Program-made: the position numbers and the translations under genes
The notes under the pieces: generated by a model
What the model was told of the DNA's origin: nothing
The model's input: the letters and a program-made list of their open reading frames with translations, nothing else
Database searches by the model: none
Origin: Lachnospiraceae bacterium
Lineage (GTDB): Bacteria > Bacillota > Clostridia > Lachnospirales > Lachnospiraceae
DNA: 64,000 bases
NCBI GenBank assembly: GCA_019423745.1
Contig: JAHZAV010000002.1
Location: 24,528 to 88,527, forward strand
Direction of reading: 5' to 3'
Shown: positions 50,894 to 59,060 of the stretch, piece by piece
How the letters are laid out: each line of letters begins with the position of its first letter
Position numbering within the stretch: the stretch's first letter is position 1

Positions 50894-51595
50894 CTAATTT
50901 TTATTTCTTCTTCCAACTTTCTCTATAAAGGCAAAAATAATGGCAAAAATAACTAATCCAACAAGAAAATACATTCCTATTCTTATGACCATATCATAGA
51001 AAAATCCTTCCGGCAACATTCGTATCATCAAATCTGTTGCAGGATCAAAAAGCCATAAATCATTGGTAAAAAATATTTCATGAAAAATTGTAAAATATTT
51101 TGTAAAATCCGAGGCAAACAAACATCCAAGCAAGATGGTAAGAACAAGAAAGATCCCAAGAGAAATAAAATATGCTTTTGGTAAAATACGTTTCCAGTCT
51201 GCTTTTAAAGGAAAAATCAGAATCAAAATCAAAAGAACAAAAATGCCTAAAAGCCACCAACGAAGTGCGAGTCCTCCCAAAAACAGATTCTTTACATCAG
51301 CCATATGAAGCCTGTCCTGCTCATTAAAAAAATCCATCGTTTCCCCATTGACTGTTGTCTCTACAGAAAGTTCCTCTCTTCTTCCGATAAGATAATCCAT
51401 CATCTTCTCAGTCACATCCATAACATCGTCCATCTCCATCTGTAAAGACTCTGTAACCTGATATTTCCTATATTCTTTTTCATAAAATTTATATTCCGAA
51501 TCTCCATAGATTGCCACTTGAAAGCTTGTAATTAAAATTGCAATTATAAGAAGGAGCATTGCAGCTGCCGCAGTGATACCTTGTATTTTTTTCAT
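50894..51595 (-). CDS. TIGR01906/DUF1461-type integral membrane protein
   Basis: 233 residues with four transmembrane helices: one at residues 8-28, then three in the C-terminal half (LRWWLLGIFVLLILILIFPL and two more). The extracytoplasmic loop holds EKMMDYLIGRREEL and FFNEQDRLHMADVKNLF, the pattern I associate with the DUF1461 family. The function is unknown. It is divergent from the LysR gene with about 97 bp between the two starts. Confidence 0.82.
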   Translation of the reverse strand: MKKIQGITAAAAMLLLIIAILITSFQVAIYGDSEYKFYEKEYRKYQVTESLQMEMDDVMDVTEKMMDYLIGRREELSVETTVNGETMDFFNEQDRLHMADVKNLFLGGLALRWWLLGIFVLLILILIFPLKADWKRILPKAYFISLGIFLVLTILLGCLFASDFTKYFTIFHEIFFTNDLWLFDPATDLMIRMLPEGFFYDMVIRIGMYFLVGLVIFAIIFAFIEKVGRRNKN

Positions 51596-51692
51596 TCATT
51601 TTTCCTTTCTTTTCTCTTATTTTTCTATTCTGTAATTGTATTTTTTTACTTTTTCCCTTATAATACTTATGAATTTATTAGGAGGACTTATC

Positions 51693-52574
51693 ATGGATAT
51701 TAATTATGAATTATATAAAGTTTTCTACTATGTTGCTTCCACACTAAGCTTTTCCGAAGCTTCCAAACAGCTTTTCATTTCCCAGTCTGCAGTCAGCCAG
51801 TCTATCAAAACACTGGAGCGCAAACTGGATCAGGTACTTTTTATCCGCAGTACAAAGAAAGTGCAGCTCACTCCTGAAGGCGAGATCCTACTGCGCCATG
51901 TAGAACCAGCTATGAATCTGATCAAAAGAGGAGAGGCTCAACTTCTGGATTCTGCCTCTACAGGAGGGCAAATCCGCATTGGAGCCAGTGATACGATATG
52001 TCGCTATTTTCTCGTCCCTTTTATCGAACGGTTTCATAAAGCTTTCCCAGGCGCACACATTAAAGTCACAAACGCAACCTCCATACAAAGTGTGGAACTT
52101 TTAAACTCCGGACAGGTGGATTTCATTGTCGTGAATTCTCCCAATGCCTATCTGGGAAGCGTAACAAAAGTAAAAAGAATCAAGATTTTCCATGATGTAT
52201 TTCTGGCGAATCAATCTTTTAATAAATTGCAAGGACGCAGACTTTCTTTCCAGGAACTCCTGGAACATCCCATCCTCATGCTGGATAAAAAAAGCACCAC
52301 CAGTGAATTTCTCCACAACCTGTTTCAACAACATCATTTAGATCTTGTTCCAGAAGCAGAGCTTAGCAGCAATGATCTTTTAATAGATCTGGCACGCATT
52401 GGCCTGGGAATCGCTTTCCTTCCGGACTATTGCATCCCTTCTGATGACCCCGATCTGTTTGTAGTTAAAACAGAAGAAGAACTTCCACCCCGGGAGCTGC
52501 TTGCTGTTCACAGTCAACACATCCCCTTGTCCAAAGCTGCCTCTGCCTTTTTAAATTATTTTGATGAGGTATAA
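51693..52574 (+). CDS. LysR-family transcriptional regulator
   Basis: 293 residues with an N-terminal winged HTH (YYVASTLSFSEASKQLFISQ, then SAVSQSIKTLERKL) and a type-2 periplasmic-binding-like effector domain. ATG 51693 has AGGAGG seven bases upstream; an in-frame ATG at 51636 lacks a site. Its target may be the divergent DUF1461 gene, but LysR binding sites were not identified. Its last 19 bases overlap the convergent helicase gene. Confidence 0.9.
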   Translation: MDINYELYKVFYYVASTLSFSEASKQLFISQSAVSQSIKTLERKLDQVLFIRSTKKVQLTPEGEILLRHVEPAMNLIKRGEAQLLDSASTGGQIRIGASDTICRYFLVPFIERFHKAFPGAHIKVTNATSIQSVELLNSGQVDFIVVNSPNAYLGSVTKVKRIKIFHDVFLANQSFNKLQGRRLSFQELLEHPILMLDKKSTTSEFLHNLFQQHHLDLVPEAELSSNDLLIDLARIGLGIAFLPDYCIPSDDPDLFVVKTEEELPPRELLAVHSQHIPLSKAASAFLNYFDEV

Positions 52575-54919
52575 TCCCAGAATTTTTGTATCTTTTCTTT
52601 TACATTTTTAATATTACACATCTGATAACCTTCCCATTCTCTCGGGAAGGTTTCTTTATAACGCTTCTCCTGAAAACGGTCGTCCAACAGAAGAATAATG
52701 CCTCTGTCTTCTTCCGTACGTATGACCCTTCCTGCCGACTGCTGAACCTTATTCATTCCAGGATATACATAAGCATAATCAAATCCTCTCATATCTTTTT
52801 TGTCAAAGTATTCTTTTAAAAGCTCTCTTTCTCTGCAAACCTGCGGAAGACCGGTTCCTATAATAGCTGCTCCAATCAGTTTATCTTCTGAAAGATCAAT
52901 TCCTTCCGAGAAAATTCCTCCCATGACACAAAATCCCATCAGACTGATATTTCGCTCTTCTTCAAAACCTTCCAAAAAGATTTCCCGCGCCTCTTCCGAC
53001 ATGTAAGGGGCCTGTATGAGACAGTCTATCTGAACCTTCTCTTTTTCAACCACTTCCCGAAAACATTCATATACTTCTTCCATAAATCTATAGGAGGGAA
53101 AAAAGGCCATATAATTTCCTGTTTTAGCTGAAGACATCTCCTTAAGATACAGTGCATAACGATAGTACATATCCTGTCCACGTCTTGTGTATCTGGTGCT
53201 GACATCATTTCCTATCATCAGCAAGCGTTTCTCTCTATCAAAAATCGAATTTGCATAAACAGCATAATCATCTGTTTCTGTGCTTAAAAGTTCTTTATAA
53301 TATCGGATTGGCAGAAGCGTTGCTGAAAAAAACACTGTGCTAATACCTTTATCCAAAGATTCTTTAAGATTAACGGAAGGATTCACACAAAAAAGGCGAA
53401 TCTGAAATTTTCCATCATCGTCAATTTCAGAATAAATCATATAATTTTCATCCAATTTCTCATAGATTGTCTCAAACATCCTCACTTCAAAATAAAGGGA
53501 AAGCACCTCTTCTCTGATTTCCTCATCAGTCGATTCTTCCAGATATCGTTCCATTTCTGCCATAACGGAAAGCAATTTCAGATAAATTCCCCCGGCGCTT
53601 CCTATCACCTGACAGCCATCACATTCTCGCTTTAAAGCAAGAAGCTGCTTATTACAATCTTCCAGCTGCCGCGCGAGCTTGATATCTCTTTCTTTTACAA
53701 GCCGGCGCACTTTCATAATATCTTCTTTGTACAGGCTGGCACTGTACATTTCTCTTCCTCTTTCTACCAGGTTATGGGCTTCATCGATTAAAAACAGATA
53801 TTCTCCTTTTACGCCTTCACCAAAAAAACGCTTGAGCCTTGCATTTGGATCAAATACATAATTATAATCACAAATAACCGCATCCGCCCAGAGGGACAGA
53901 TCAAGGCCAAGCTCAAAAGGACACACCTGCCATTTTTGAGCTTGTTGTTCAATAGCGCTGCGGCTCAAATCATCGGTTTCCGTTATCATTTCATAAACTG
54001 CATCATTTATCCGGTCATAGTGCCCTTTAGCATAGGGACAGTAATCAGGATTACATTCCGTCTTATCGCAGAAACATATTTTCTCCTTAGCAGTCAACAT
54101 AATTGTTTTATACCGCATGCATCCGTTTTTTAGTATTTCAAAAGCCTGATGGGCTACTGTACGAGTAATGGTTTTCGCTGTGAGATAAAATAATTTTTCT
54201 GCCAGTCCTTCTCCTACTGCCTTCACTGCCGGGAACACAGTTGCCATGGTCTTTCCCACACCTGTAGGCGCCTGAATAAATAACTTTTTCTTGCGAAGAA
54301 TTGTACGATAAACCGAAGTAACCAGCTCTTTTTGCCCTTCTCGATATTCATAGGGAAATTCCGTCTCCTTAATAGACTCATTCCGAATTTTCTTCCAGTC
54401 CACCTGGAACCTCGCCCACTTTTCATACTGATTCGCCAGTTCATAGAACCATTTCCGCAATTCTTCTATTTCATATTGACTATGAAAACGACGGATTTCC
54501 TCTGTCTCCAGATGGCAATAAGTCATCTGTACCCCTATTTTATTCAAAGAATTTTGCTCACCATAAATAAACGCATAGCATTTTGCCTGTGCAAGATGTA
54601 CTGGCACAGGCTCTTCCATCGTATCCAGATTTTTAAAAACTCCCTTGATTTCATCAATAACCGTTCCGTCCTCTGTCTCCATAACCCCGTCTGCACGACC
54701 CTCTATTTGCAAAAGAAATCCTTCAAATGGAACCTGTATCTTCAGAGTAACTTCTGAGTGGTAAGCACTCCCCATCTGACGCTGAATTTTCCGATGCATA
54801 CGGGCTCCCATCTGCATGGCATCTTTATCAGAAGATGCAACACGGTTATCGATATCCCCACTTTGCAGAATAAACTCTACAAGGGCACGAACTGAAATTC
54901 TAATCACTTGCTCTTCCAT
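52556..54919 (-). CDS. DinG/XPD-like Fe-S helicase fused to an N-terminal PD-(D/E)XK nuclease-like domain
   Basis: About 787 residues. The N-terminal 180 residues look like a PD-(D/E)XK nuclease: GRADGVMETEDGTVIDEIKG supplies the Asp and Glu-Ile-Lys pair. Then come helicase Walker A QAPTGVGKT, an Fe-S region with cysteines in KICFCDKTECNPDYCPYAKG, Walker B LFLIDEAHNL, and the C-terminal motif QSAGRVIRTEEDRGIILLLD. It is a putative 5'-3' DNA repair helicase-nuclease. ATG 54919 (MEEQVIRIS) is chosen: the TATAAT box overlaps ATG 54928, and ATG 54970 lies in a hairpin. No RBS is seen. Confidence 0.88.
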   Translation of the reverse strand: MEEQVIRISVRALVEFILQSGDIDNRVASSDKDAMQMGARMHRKIQRQMGSAYHSEVTLKIQVPFEGFLLQIEGRADGVMETEDGTVIDEIKGVFKNLDTMEEPVPVHLAQAKCYAFIYGEQNSLNKIGVQMTYCHLETEEIRRFHSQYEIEELRKWFYELANQYEKWARFQVDWKKIRNESIKETEFPYEYREGQKELVTSVYRTILRKKKLFIQAPTGVGKTMATVFPAVKAVGEGLAEKLFYLTAKTITRTVAHQAFEILKNGCMRYKTIMLTAKEKICFCDKTECNPDYCPYAKGHYDRINDAVYEMITETDDLSRSAIEQQAQKWQVCPFELGLDLSLWADAVICDYNYVFDPNARLKRFFGEGVKGEYLFLIDEAHNLVERGREMYSASLYKEDIMKVRRLVKERDIKLARQLEDCNKQLLALKRECDGCQVIGSAGGIYLKLLSVMAEMERYLEESTDEEIREEVLSLYFEVRMFETIYEKLDENYMIYSEIDDDGKFQIRLFCVNPSVNLKESLDKGISTVFFSATLLPIRYYKELLSTETDDYAVYANSIFDREKRLLMIGNDVSTRYTRRGQDMYYRYALYLKEMSSAKTGNYMAFFPSYRFMEEVYECFREVVEKEKVQIDCLIQAPYMSEEAREIFLEGFEEERNISLMGFCVMGGIFSEGIDLSEDKLIGAAIIGTGLPQVCRERELLKEYFDKKDMRGFDYAYVYPGMNKVQQSAGRVIRTEEDRGIILLLDDRFQEKRYKETFPREWEGYQMCNIKNVKEKIQKFWDYTSSK

Positions 54920-54926
54920 GCTTTTC

Positions 54927-54955
54927 ATTATAGTAGAGGATATAGGATTTTGCAA
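54927..54955 (-). promoter_or_regulatory. Promoter of the nuclease-helicase gene
   Basis: Minus strand TTGCAA (54950-54955), 17-base spacer, perfect TATAAT (54927-54932). The expected transcription start (about 54920) falls one or two bases before ATG 54919, so the mRNA would be leaderless. The -35 box overlaps the end of the preceding hairpin. Confidence 0.7.
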
Positions 54956-54999
54956 ATTGGGACGTAACATTTTTTAAAAGTGTTACGTCCCAATTTGCA
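54951..54999. repeat. Hairpin with ACGTAACA core, copy 3 (terminator of the DNA-repair pair)
   Basis: Perfect 19-base arms TGCAAATTGGGACGTAACA (54951-54969) and its reverse complement (54981-54999) with an 11-base loop. It shares the apical sequence ACGTAACA/TGTTACGT with hairpins at 26.2 and 33.4 kb, while the basal stems are unrelated. It lies between the radical-SAM operon and the helicase gene. Confidence 0.85.
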
Positions 55000-55005
55000 T
55001 CAAAC

Positions 55006-55041
55006 GGTGGGAATTTTTGAAATAAGTGGTGGGAATTTTTG
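55006..55041. repeat. Direct repeat of GGTGGGAATTTTTG
   Basis: The 14-base sequence occurs at 55006-55019 and 55028-55041 with an eight-base gap (period 22). The second copy touches the stop codon of the TIGR03915-type gene. On the minus strand it reads CAAAAATTCCCACC. No function is known to me. Confidence 0.75.
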
Positions 55042-55821
55042 TTACTTTGCACCCTCTTCCTGAAATTCTATCATATTAACTCTATACCATAATGGCAGGT
55101 TCTGCCTCTGGCAAATTGGATTTTTTCTTTCTTTGATAGCGATTGTCTTACAAAACATTCTCCACAGTTCTTCTAACTCAATCTCTTTATCAGAAAGTTT
55201 CTCCAACGCTCTTTCATTGAAGTTTTCACCTTCTGCCAAAACCCACTGTTTTCGTGCCTCATGTACTGCAAACATCTGCCTCCCTTTATCGTATATCATC
55301 CAGTTTTCCAAAGGAAAGCGATCTTGAAAATGTGCTGCCAAGCATGGAAGAACCTGATTTTTAGGCGTAATTTCAGATAAAAGCACCCCATTTTCTAATT
55401 CCCGAAATCTCACAAAACCTGACAACAAATGAGCTTCTTGCCCTACATTTCTGCTAAGTTCAAATACCTTTTCCACGTGCGGTTCCCCCAGACAGTCCAT
55501 AATCTTCCTTCCGTCCGCTATTTTCCTTGCTGCCAGCAGAGTTCCCAAAATAGCGTCTCCTTTTTCCACATTCCTCGATAATGACGCGTAATACAAATCC
55601 CGATACACAAGACTGCCTAAATTTCTGACGATCATCCTCTCGACAGCTGATGCCTTGTTCTCTGACTCCTCTATTTCCTGATATTCACAAAACAGTTCCG
55701 GCTCCACGCTTCCCTTTAATGCTATACCAAGTTCTCTTTCTTCATTTCTTCTCTTCCATGCTTCATATATTGCAGAAAAAATTCCCGTAATGCTATCTTT
55801 ACACACATATACTGTTTTCAT
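55042..55821 (-). CDS. TIGR03915/DUF4130-like DNA repair-associated protein
   Basis: A 259-residue protein starting MKTVYVCKDSITGIFSAIYE and containing the GDAILGTLLAARKI and RFRELENGVLLSEITPKNQV segments that mark the family paired with the radical-SAM TIGR03916 proteins. It is thought to act with its partner in DNA repair or modification; the chemistry is unknown. ATG 55821 has GGGGAGG upstream and overlaps the radical-SAM gene by 23 bp, so the two are coupled. Together they sit behind a LexA-type promoter. Confidence 0.87.
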   Translation of the reverse strand: MKTVYVCKDSITGIFSAIYEAWKRRNEERELGIALKGSVEPELFCEYQEIEESENKASAVERMIVRNLGSLVYRDLYYASLSRNVEKGDAILGTLLAARKIADGRKIMDCLGEPHVEKVFELSRNVGQEAHLLSGFVRFRELENGVLLSEITPKNQVLPCLAAHFQDRFPLENWMIYDKGRQMFAVHEARKQWVLAEGENFNERALEKLSDKEIELEELWRMFCKTIAIKERKNPICQRQNLPLWYRVNMIEFQEEGAK

Positions 55822-57127
55822 AACATCCCTCCCCAAATCTCACATCATCAAACAGAGAAATCTGGTGATAAGTCATTCCATCTATTCCTTCCGGAAGCTT
55901 CTCTTTAGAATTCAAAAGATTTCTTGTAATGTAATCTTCTTCTATTCGCACCGGATACATCATCTTCCCACTGCAAGTAATAAAATATAATGCTCTCTTC
56001 AAAACCACTCCCATTTTTTTCAGATCATTAAAATCTAATTTTCCATATTTCCTGGCTTTAACAATTCTGCATGCTGAACGATATCCGATTCCCGGAACCC
56101 TTAATAAAGTTTCATATTCCGCTGTACTGATCTCTACAGGGAAAATATTTAAATTCTTAAGTGCCCAGTTGCATTTTGGATCAAGAAGAACATTAAAATT
56201 CGGGTTTTCTTCTGTAAGAAGCTCTTTTGCTTCAAAATGATAGTAACGAAGCAACCAATCTGCCTGATACAGCCTGTGTTCTCGCAAAAGCGGAGGACCT
56301 TCCCCAGTTTTTGCCGGAAGACTGCTATCTTCATTCACATGTATAAAAGCGGAATAGAACACCCTTTTTAATCCAAACTTCTTATAAAGGGATTCTGCTA
56401 CATGGATAATTTGAAAATCCGTATCCGGTGTTGCTCCTATAATCATCTGTGTGCTCTGTCCAGCCGGAACAAAACGCGCTGCATGCTTATACACCTGAAT
56501 TTCATGTTTATTTTCTTCCATTCCGTTTTGCACAAGACGCATAGGTGCTAATATATTTTTTCTTGTCTTATGAGGTGCCAGAAGTTTCAGCCCTTCTGCT
56601 GTAGGAAGTTCCAAATTAATACTCATTCTATCTGCCAGAAAACCAAGCTTTTGAACCAATTCCTGACTTGTTCCAGGAATCGTTTTCACATGAATATAAC
56701 CTTGAAAATGATATTGCTTTCGTAATTTATAAAGAGCTGCATAAATAAGCTCCATAGTATAATCTGGACTATAGAGAACACCTGAACTTAAAAAGAGTCC
56801 TTCTATATAGTTTCTTCTGTAAAATTCCATGGTCAGACTACAAATCTCATCCGGAGTAAATGAAGCTCTCCTTACATCATTGCTTCGACGGTTAATGCAA
56901 TACTTACAATCATATATACATTCATTTGTAAATAGAATTTTCAAAAGTGAAATACACCTTCCGTCTGCCGAAAAACTGTGGCATATTCCTGCCTGCGCAC
57001 AATTCCCTATTCCTGTGCCATCATTTTTCCTTTCTGTTCCACTCGATGTACAAGCCACATCGTACTTTGCAGCATCTGTCAAGATCTGAAGTTTATCATA
57101 AAGTGACATGGACTCCTGCAATTTCAT
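55799..57127 (-). CDS. Radical-SAM protein of the TIGR03916 putative DNA modification/repair family
   Basis: 442 residues. The 4Fe-4S SAM cysteines are Cys70, Cys74 and Cys77 (CIYDCKYC, CX3CX2C), preceded by a Cys-rich N-terminal region (ACTSSGTE, GNCAQAGICH). The C-terminal part has a helix-hairpin-helix DNA-binding motif (LLRVPGIGYRSACRIVKARK). These features suggest radical chemistry on DNA. GGAGG lies seven bases before ATG 57127. The consensus promoter with paired LexA-type boxes directly upstream indicates SOS control. Confidence 0.9.
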   Translation of the reverse strand: MKLQESMSLYDKLQILTDAAKYDVACTSSGTERKNDGTGIGNCAQAGICHSFSADGRCISLLKILFTNECIYDCKYCINRRSNDVRRASFTPDEICSLTMEFYRRNYIEGLFLSSGVLYSPDYTMELIYAALYKLRKQYHFQGYIHVKTIPGTSQELVQKLGFLADRMSINLELPTAEGLKLLAPHKTRKNILAPMRLVQNGMEENKHEIQVYKHAARFVPAGQSTQMIIGATPDTDFQIIHVAESLYKKFGLKRVFYSAFIHVNEDSSLPAKTGEGPPLLREHRLYQADWLLRYYHFEAKELLTEENPNFNVLLDPKCNWALKNLNIFPVEISTAEYETLLRVPGIGYRSACRIVKARKYGKLDFNDLKKMGVVLKRALYFITCSGKMMYPVRIEEDYITRNLLNSKEKLPEGIDGMTYHQISLFDDVRFGEGCYENSICV

Positions 57128-57140
57128 TTTATCCCCTCCA

Positions 57141-57191
57141 AACAGAACATATGTTTGTTAATATTATACAAACATATGTTCTGTTTGTCAA
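57141..57191 (-). promoter_or_regulatory. SOS promoter: consensus sigma-A boxes with two LexA-type sites
   Basis: Minus strand TTGACA (57186-57191), 17-base spacer, TATAAT (57163-57168). An 18-bp perfect inverted repeat (57141-57158 and 57168-57185) places one GAACATATGTTT-type box in the spacer and a second, inverted, at the start of the transcript. GAAC-N4-GTT(C/T) is the Gram-positive LexA box. Both sites would block initiation until RecA-driven LexA cleavage. Confidence 0.85.
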
Positions 57192-57389
57192 TGTAACCTT
57201 ATCCCAGTTTAGTAAAAACAAAATGTAAAAAAGATTACTCCCGTCTTATTTTTTACAATTTTTCCCACCATTTAATTCAAAAAAACACACCATTAAACGC
57301 AATTTGAGGGTGTCCCAAAACTATGAATTTTAGATTCAAAGGAAAGGGGCATCCTCTTTCTTTCAACAAAAAATTTTCAATTATCACAA

Positions 57390-57425
57390 AACTGGCACTG
57401 GAGATTACCCCTCCAATGCCAGTTT
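57390..57425 (-). terminator. Terminator overlapping the transposase stop codon
   Basis: ACTGGCATTGGAG and CTCCAGTGCCAGT pair with one wobble around GGGTAAT, followed by TTTGTG on the minus strand. The stop codon lies in the loop. Confidence 0.7.
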
Positions 57426-58940
57426 TGTGATATTATGGGCGATAGATAGCAGTCCCCATTCTATTTTTACTTTTTCTTTCCCACGAAGCAAAAAACGCCG
57501 AAACGACCAACAGCCTTTGATCCGTCCAAAGGTCTGTTCCACTTCCACGACTCTCTGGGAGCGTAGTTTCAGGCCGATTTCAGAACAAAGGTTTTCATTC
57601 GCTTTTTTCTTTAATTCATTCAAGCGGTGCGAAAATCGTAAGGTTTTTGCTTTTTCTGTTTTTTTGCACTCTTCCGCATAGGAGCATTCGCTGCAATCTT
57701 CACACCGGTAATAATCCCTTCTGGTCTCGTAACCCGCTTCCGTCACATATTTCCTGTTTCCTACATGGACCAGGTGTTTCCCGTTTCTGCACAGGAAACT
57801 GTCTGTTTCCTTATCATAAGGCAAATGTTCCGCTAAATAGGGATTCTCCCGATTTTTTCGCTTCTTTTCCCAATGAAACTTATTGTACTTCACATAACTT
57901 CCAAGATTATTTTCTTCCAGATATTCATAATTCTCTTCACTTCCGTATCCTGCGTCTGCTATGATATTTTTCGGCAGTTTCCCCAGCTTTTCCTTTATAT
58001 GCTGTAAATGTGGAATCATGGTCTTTGTATCTGTGGGATTTGGGTGGATGGTAAAGCCGACGATATACCGGTTTTCTGTACCAATCTGTATATTATAACC
58101 CGGTTTCAGCTGGCCGTTTAACATAGCGTCTTCTTTCATCCGCATAAAGGTAGCATCATGATCTGTTTTGGAATAGCTGTTTCTTCCTCCGAATGTTTCT
58201 ATAGATGCTTCATATTTCTGCTTCCTGGGCAGGATATCCTTTTTTAATTCTCTGACTTTTTTCTTTAACTGCTTATTGTTCGGTTCCTCCTCCAGCTTCC
58301 TGTCGATACTTTCCACTACAGCAGCTACCTGTTCTGCTGTGATCCGAGTATACTCCCCGTTCTCTTCCAGATCTTCTTCCACATAAATCTGATTTTCCTC
58401 CGCTACGATCCGGTCAATCTGCCGGAGATGGTTTTTTATCTTTGCATCCAGTTTCCGGTCATAATTCTGGACAGATTGATTCCATACAAAAGAATACTTG
58501 TTAGCATTGGCTTCAATCTTTGTGCCATCTAAAAAGTAATTCTGCAGCTTGATATATTTTTTATCGATCAGGAGTTTAACGACTTCGTAAAAAATATCTT
58601 CTATGATATCTTTCATTTGCAGTCGGAAACGATTGATCGTACGGAAATCCGGTTTGTTTCCTCCCGCAATCCACATAAAGTTGATATTTTCACGAAGAGC
58701 TTTTGCTATCATACGCGAAGAGTAAGTTTTCTGAGAATAAGAATAAATCATAACCTTCAGCATCATCCGTGGGTGATAGGCAGGGCAGCCGCCCTGCTTG
58801 TATCTGTCGTAGAGTGGAGTCAGATCCAAACTGTCCACAATTGTATTTACGACCCGCACCAGATGATTTTCCGGTATGAAATCTTCAAAAGACAGTGGTA
58901 ATTGTAATTGATCCATAGTATAATTTTTAAATGTAGGCAT
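57405..58940 (-). CDS. IS1182-family transposase
   Basis: An intact 511-residue DDE transposase: N-terminal helical domain (LPLSFEDFIPENHLVRVVN), first catalytic Asp in FLDGTKIEANANKYSF, second in IIADAGYGSEENYEYLE, a Cys-rich insertion (YRCEDCSECSYAEEC), and the C-terminal Glu in VEVEQTFGRIKGCWSFRR. There is no recognisable RBS before ATG 58940; a TATAAT lies only five bases upstream, so the message may be leaderless or start at the Met of MDQLQLPLS nine codons in. No frameshift or stop is seen, so the element is probably active. Confidence 0.92.
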   Translation of the reverse strand: MPTFKNYTMDQLQLPLSFEDFIPENHLVRVVNTIVDSLDLTPLYDRYKQGGCPAYHPRMMLKVMIYSYSQKTYSSRMIAKALRENINFMWIAGGNKPDFRTINRFRLQMKDIIEDIFYEVVKLLIDKKYIKLQNYFLDGTKIEANANKYSFVWNQSVQNYDRKLDAKIKNHLRQIDRIVAEENQIYVEEDLEENGEYTRITAEQVAAVVESIDRKLEEEPNNKQLKKKVRELKKDILPRKQKYEASIETFGGRNSYSKTDHDATFMRMKEDAMLNGQLKPGYNIQIGTENRYIVGFTIHPNPTDTKTMIPHLQHIKEKLGKLPKNIIADAGYGSEENYEYLEENNLGSYVKYNKFHWEKKRKNRENPYLAEHLPYDKETDSFLCRNGKHLVHVGNRKYVTEAGYETRRDYYRCEDCSECSYAEECKKTEKAKTLRFSHRLNELKKKANENLCSEIGLKLRSQRVVEVEQTFGRIKGCWSFRRFLLRGKEKVKIEWGLLSIAHNITKLALEG

Positions 58941-58965
58941 ACTTTATTATATCACATAATAAAGT
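58941..58965. repeat. Palindrome at the transposase start
   Basis: Perfect 10-base arms ACTTTATTAT and ATAATAAAGT with a five-base centre directly abut the transposase ATG and contain its TATAAT box. It is a good candidate for an autoregulatory binding site. Confidence 0.6.
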
Positions 58966-58972
58966 AGAAATG

Positions 58973-59005
58973 GAGAACGGCGTGGTAACCGTTCTCTATT
59001 TTTTT
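58973..59005 (+). terminator. Inward-read-through terminator at the IS right end
   Basis: GAGAACGG and CCGTTCTC around an eight-base loop, followed by a T-run on the plus strand (TATTTTTTTAC). On the minus strand it is a leader hairpin that would hinder translation of transcripts entering from outside, as seen in many insertion sequences. Confidence 0.5.
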
Positions 59006-59060
59006 ACAAAAGAAGAGGGTATCCCTCAAGTCATTTCATGACTTTTGGGACACCCTCAAT

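Larger units (their letters stand above)
57305..59058. mobile_element. Complete IS1182-family insertion sequence
   Basis: The 1,754-bp element is bounded by inverted repeats TGAGGGTGTCCCAAAA (57305-57320) and TTTTGGGACACCCTCA (59043-59058), 16 perfect bases. Flanking bases AATT and ATTT are consistent with a 3-bp ATT target duplication, though AT-richness makes this uncertain. It holds one intact transposase gene. Its right end is two bases from the mrp stop codon and its left end lies about 115 bp from the SOS promoter. Confidence 0.88.
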
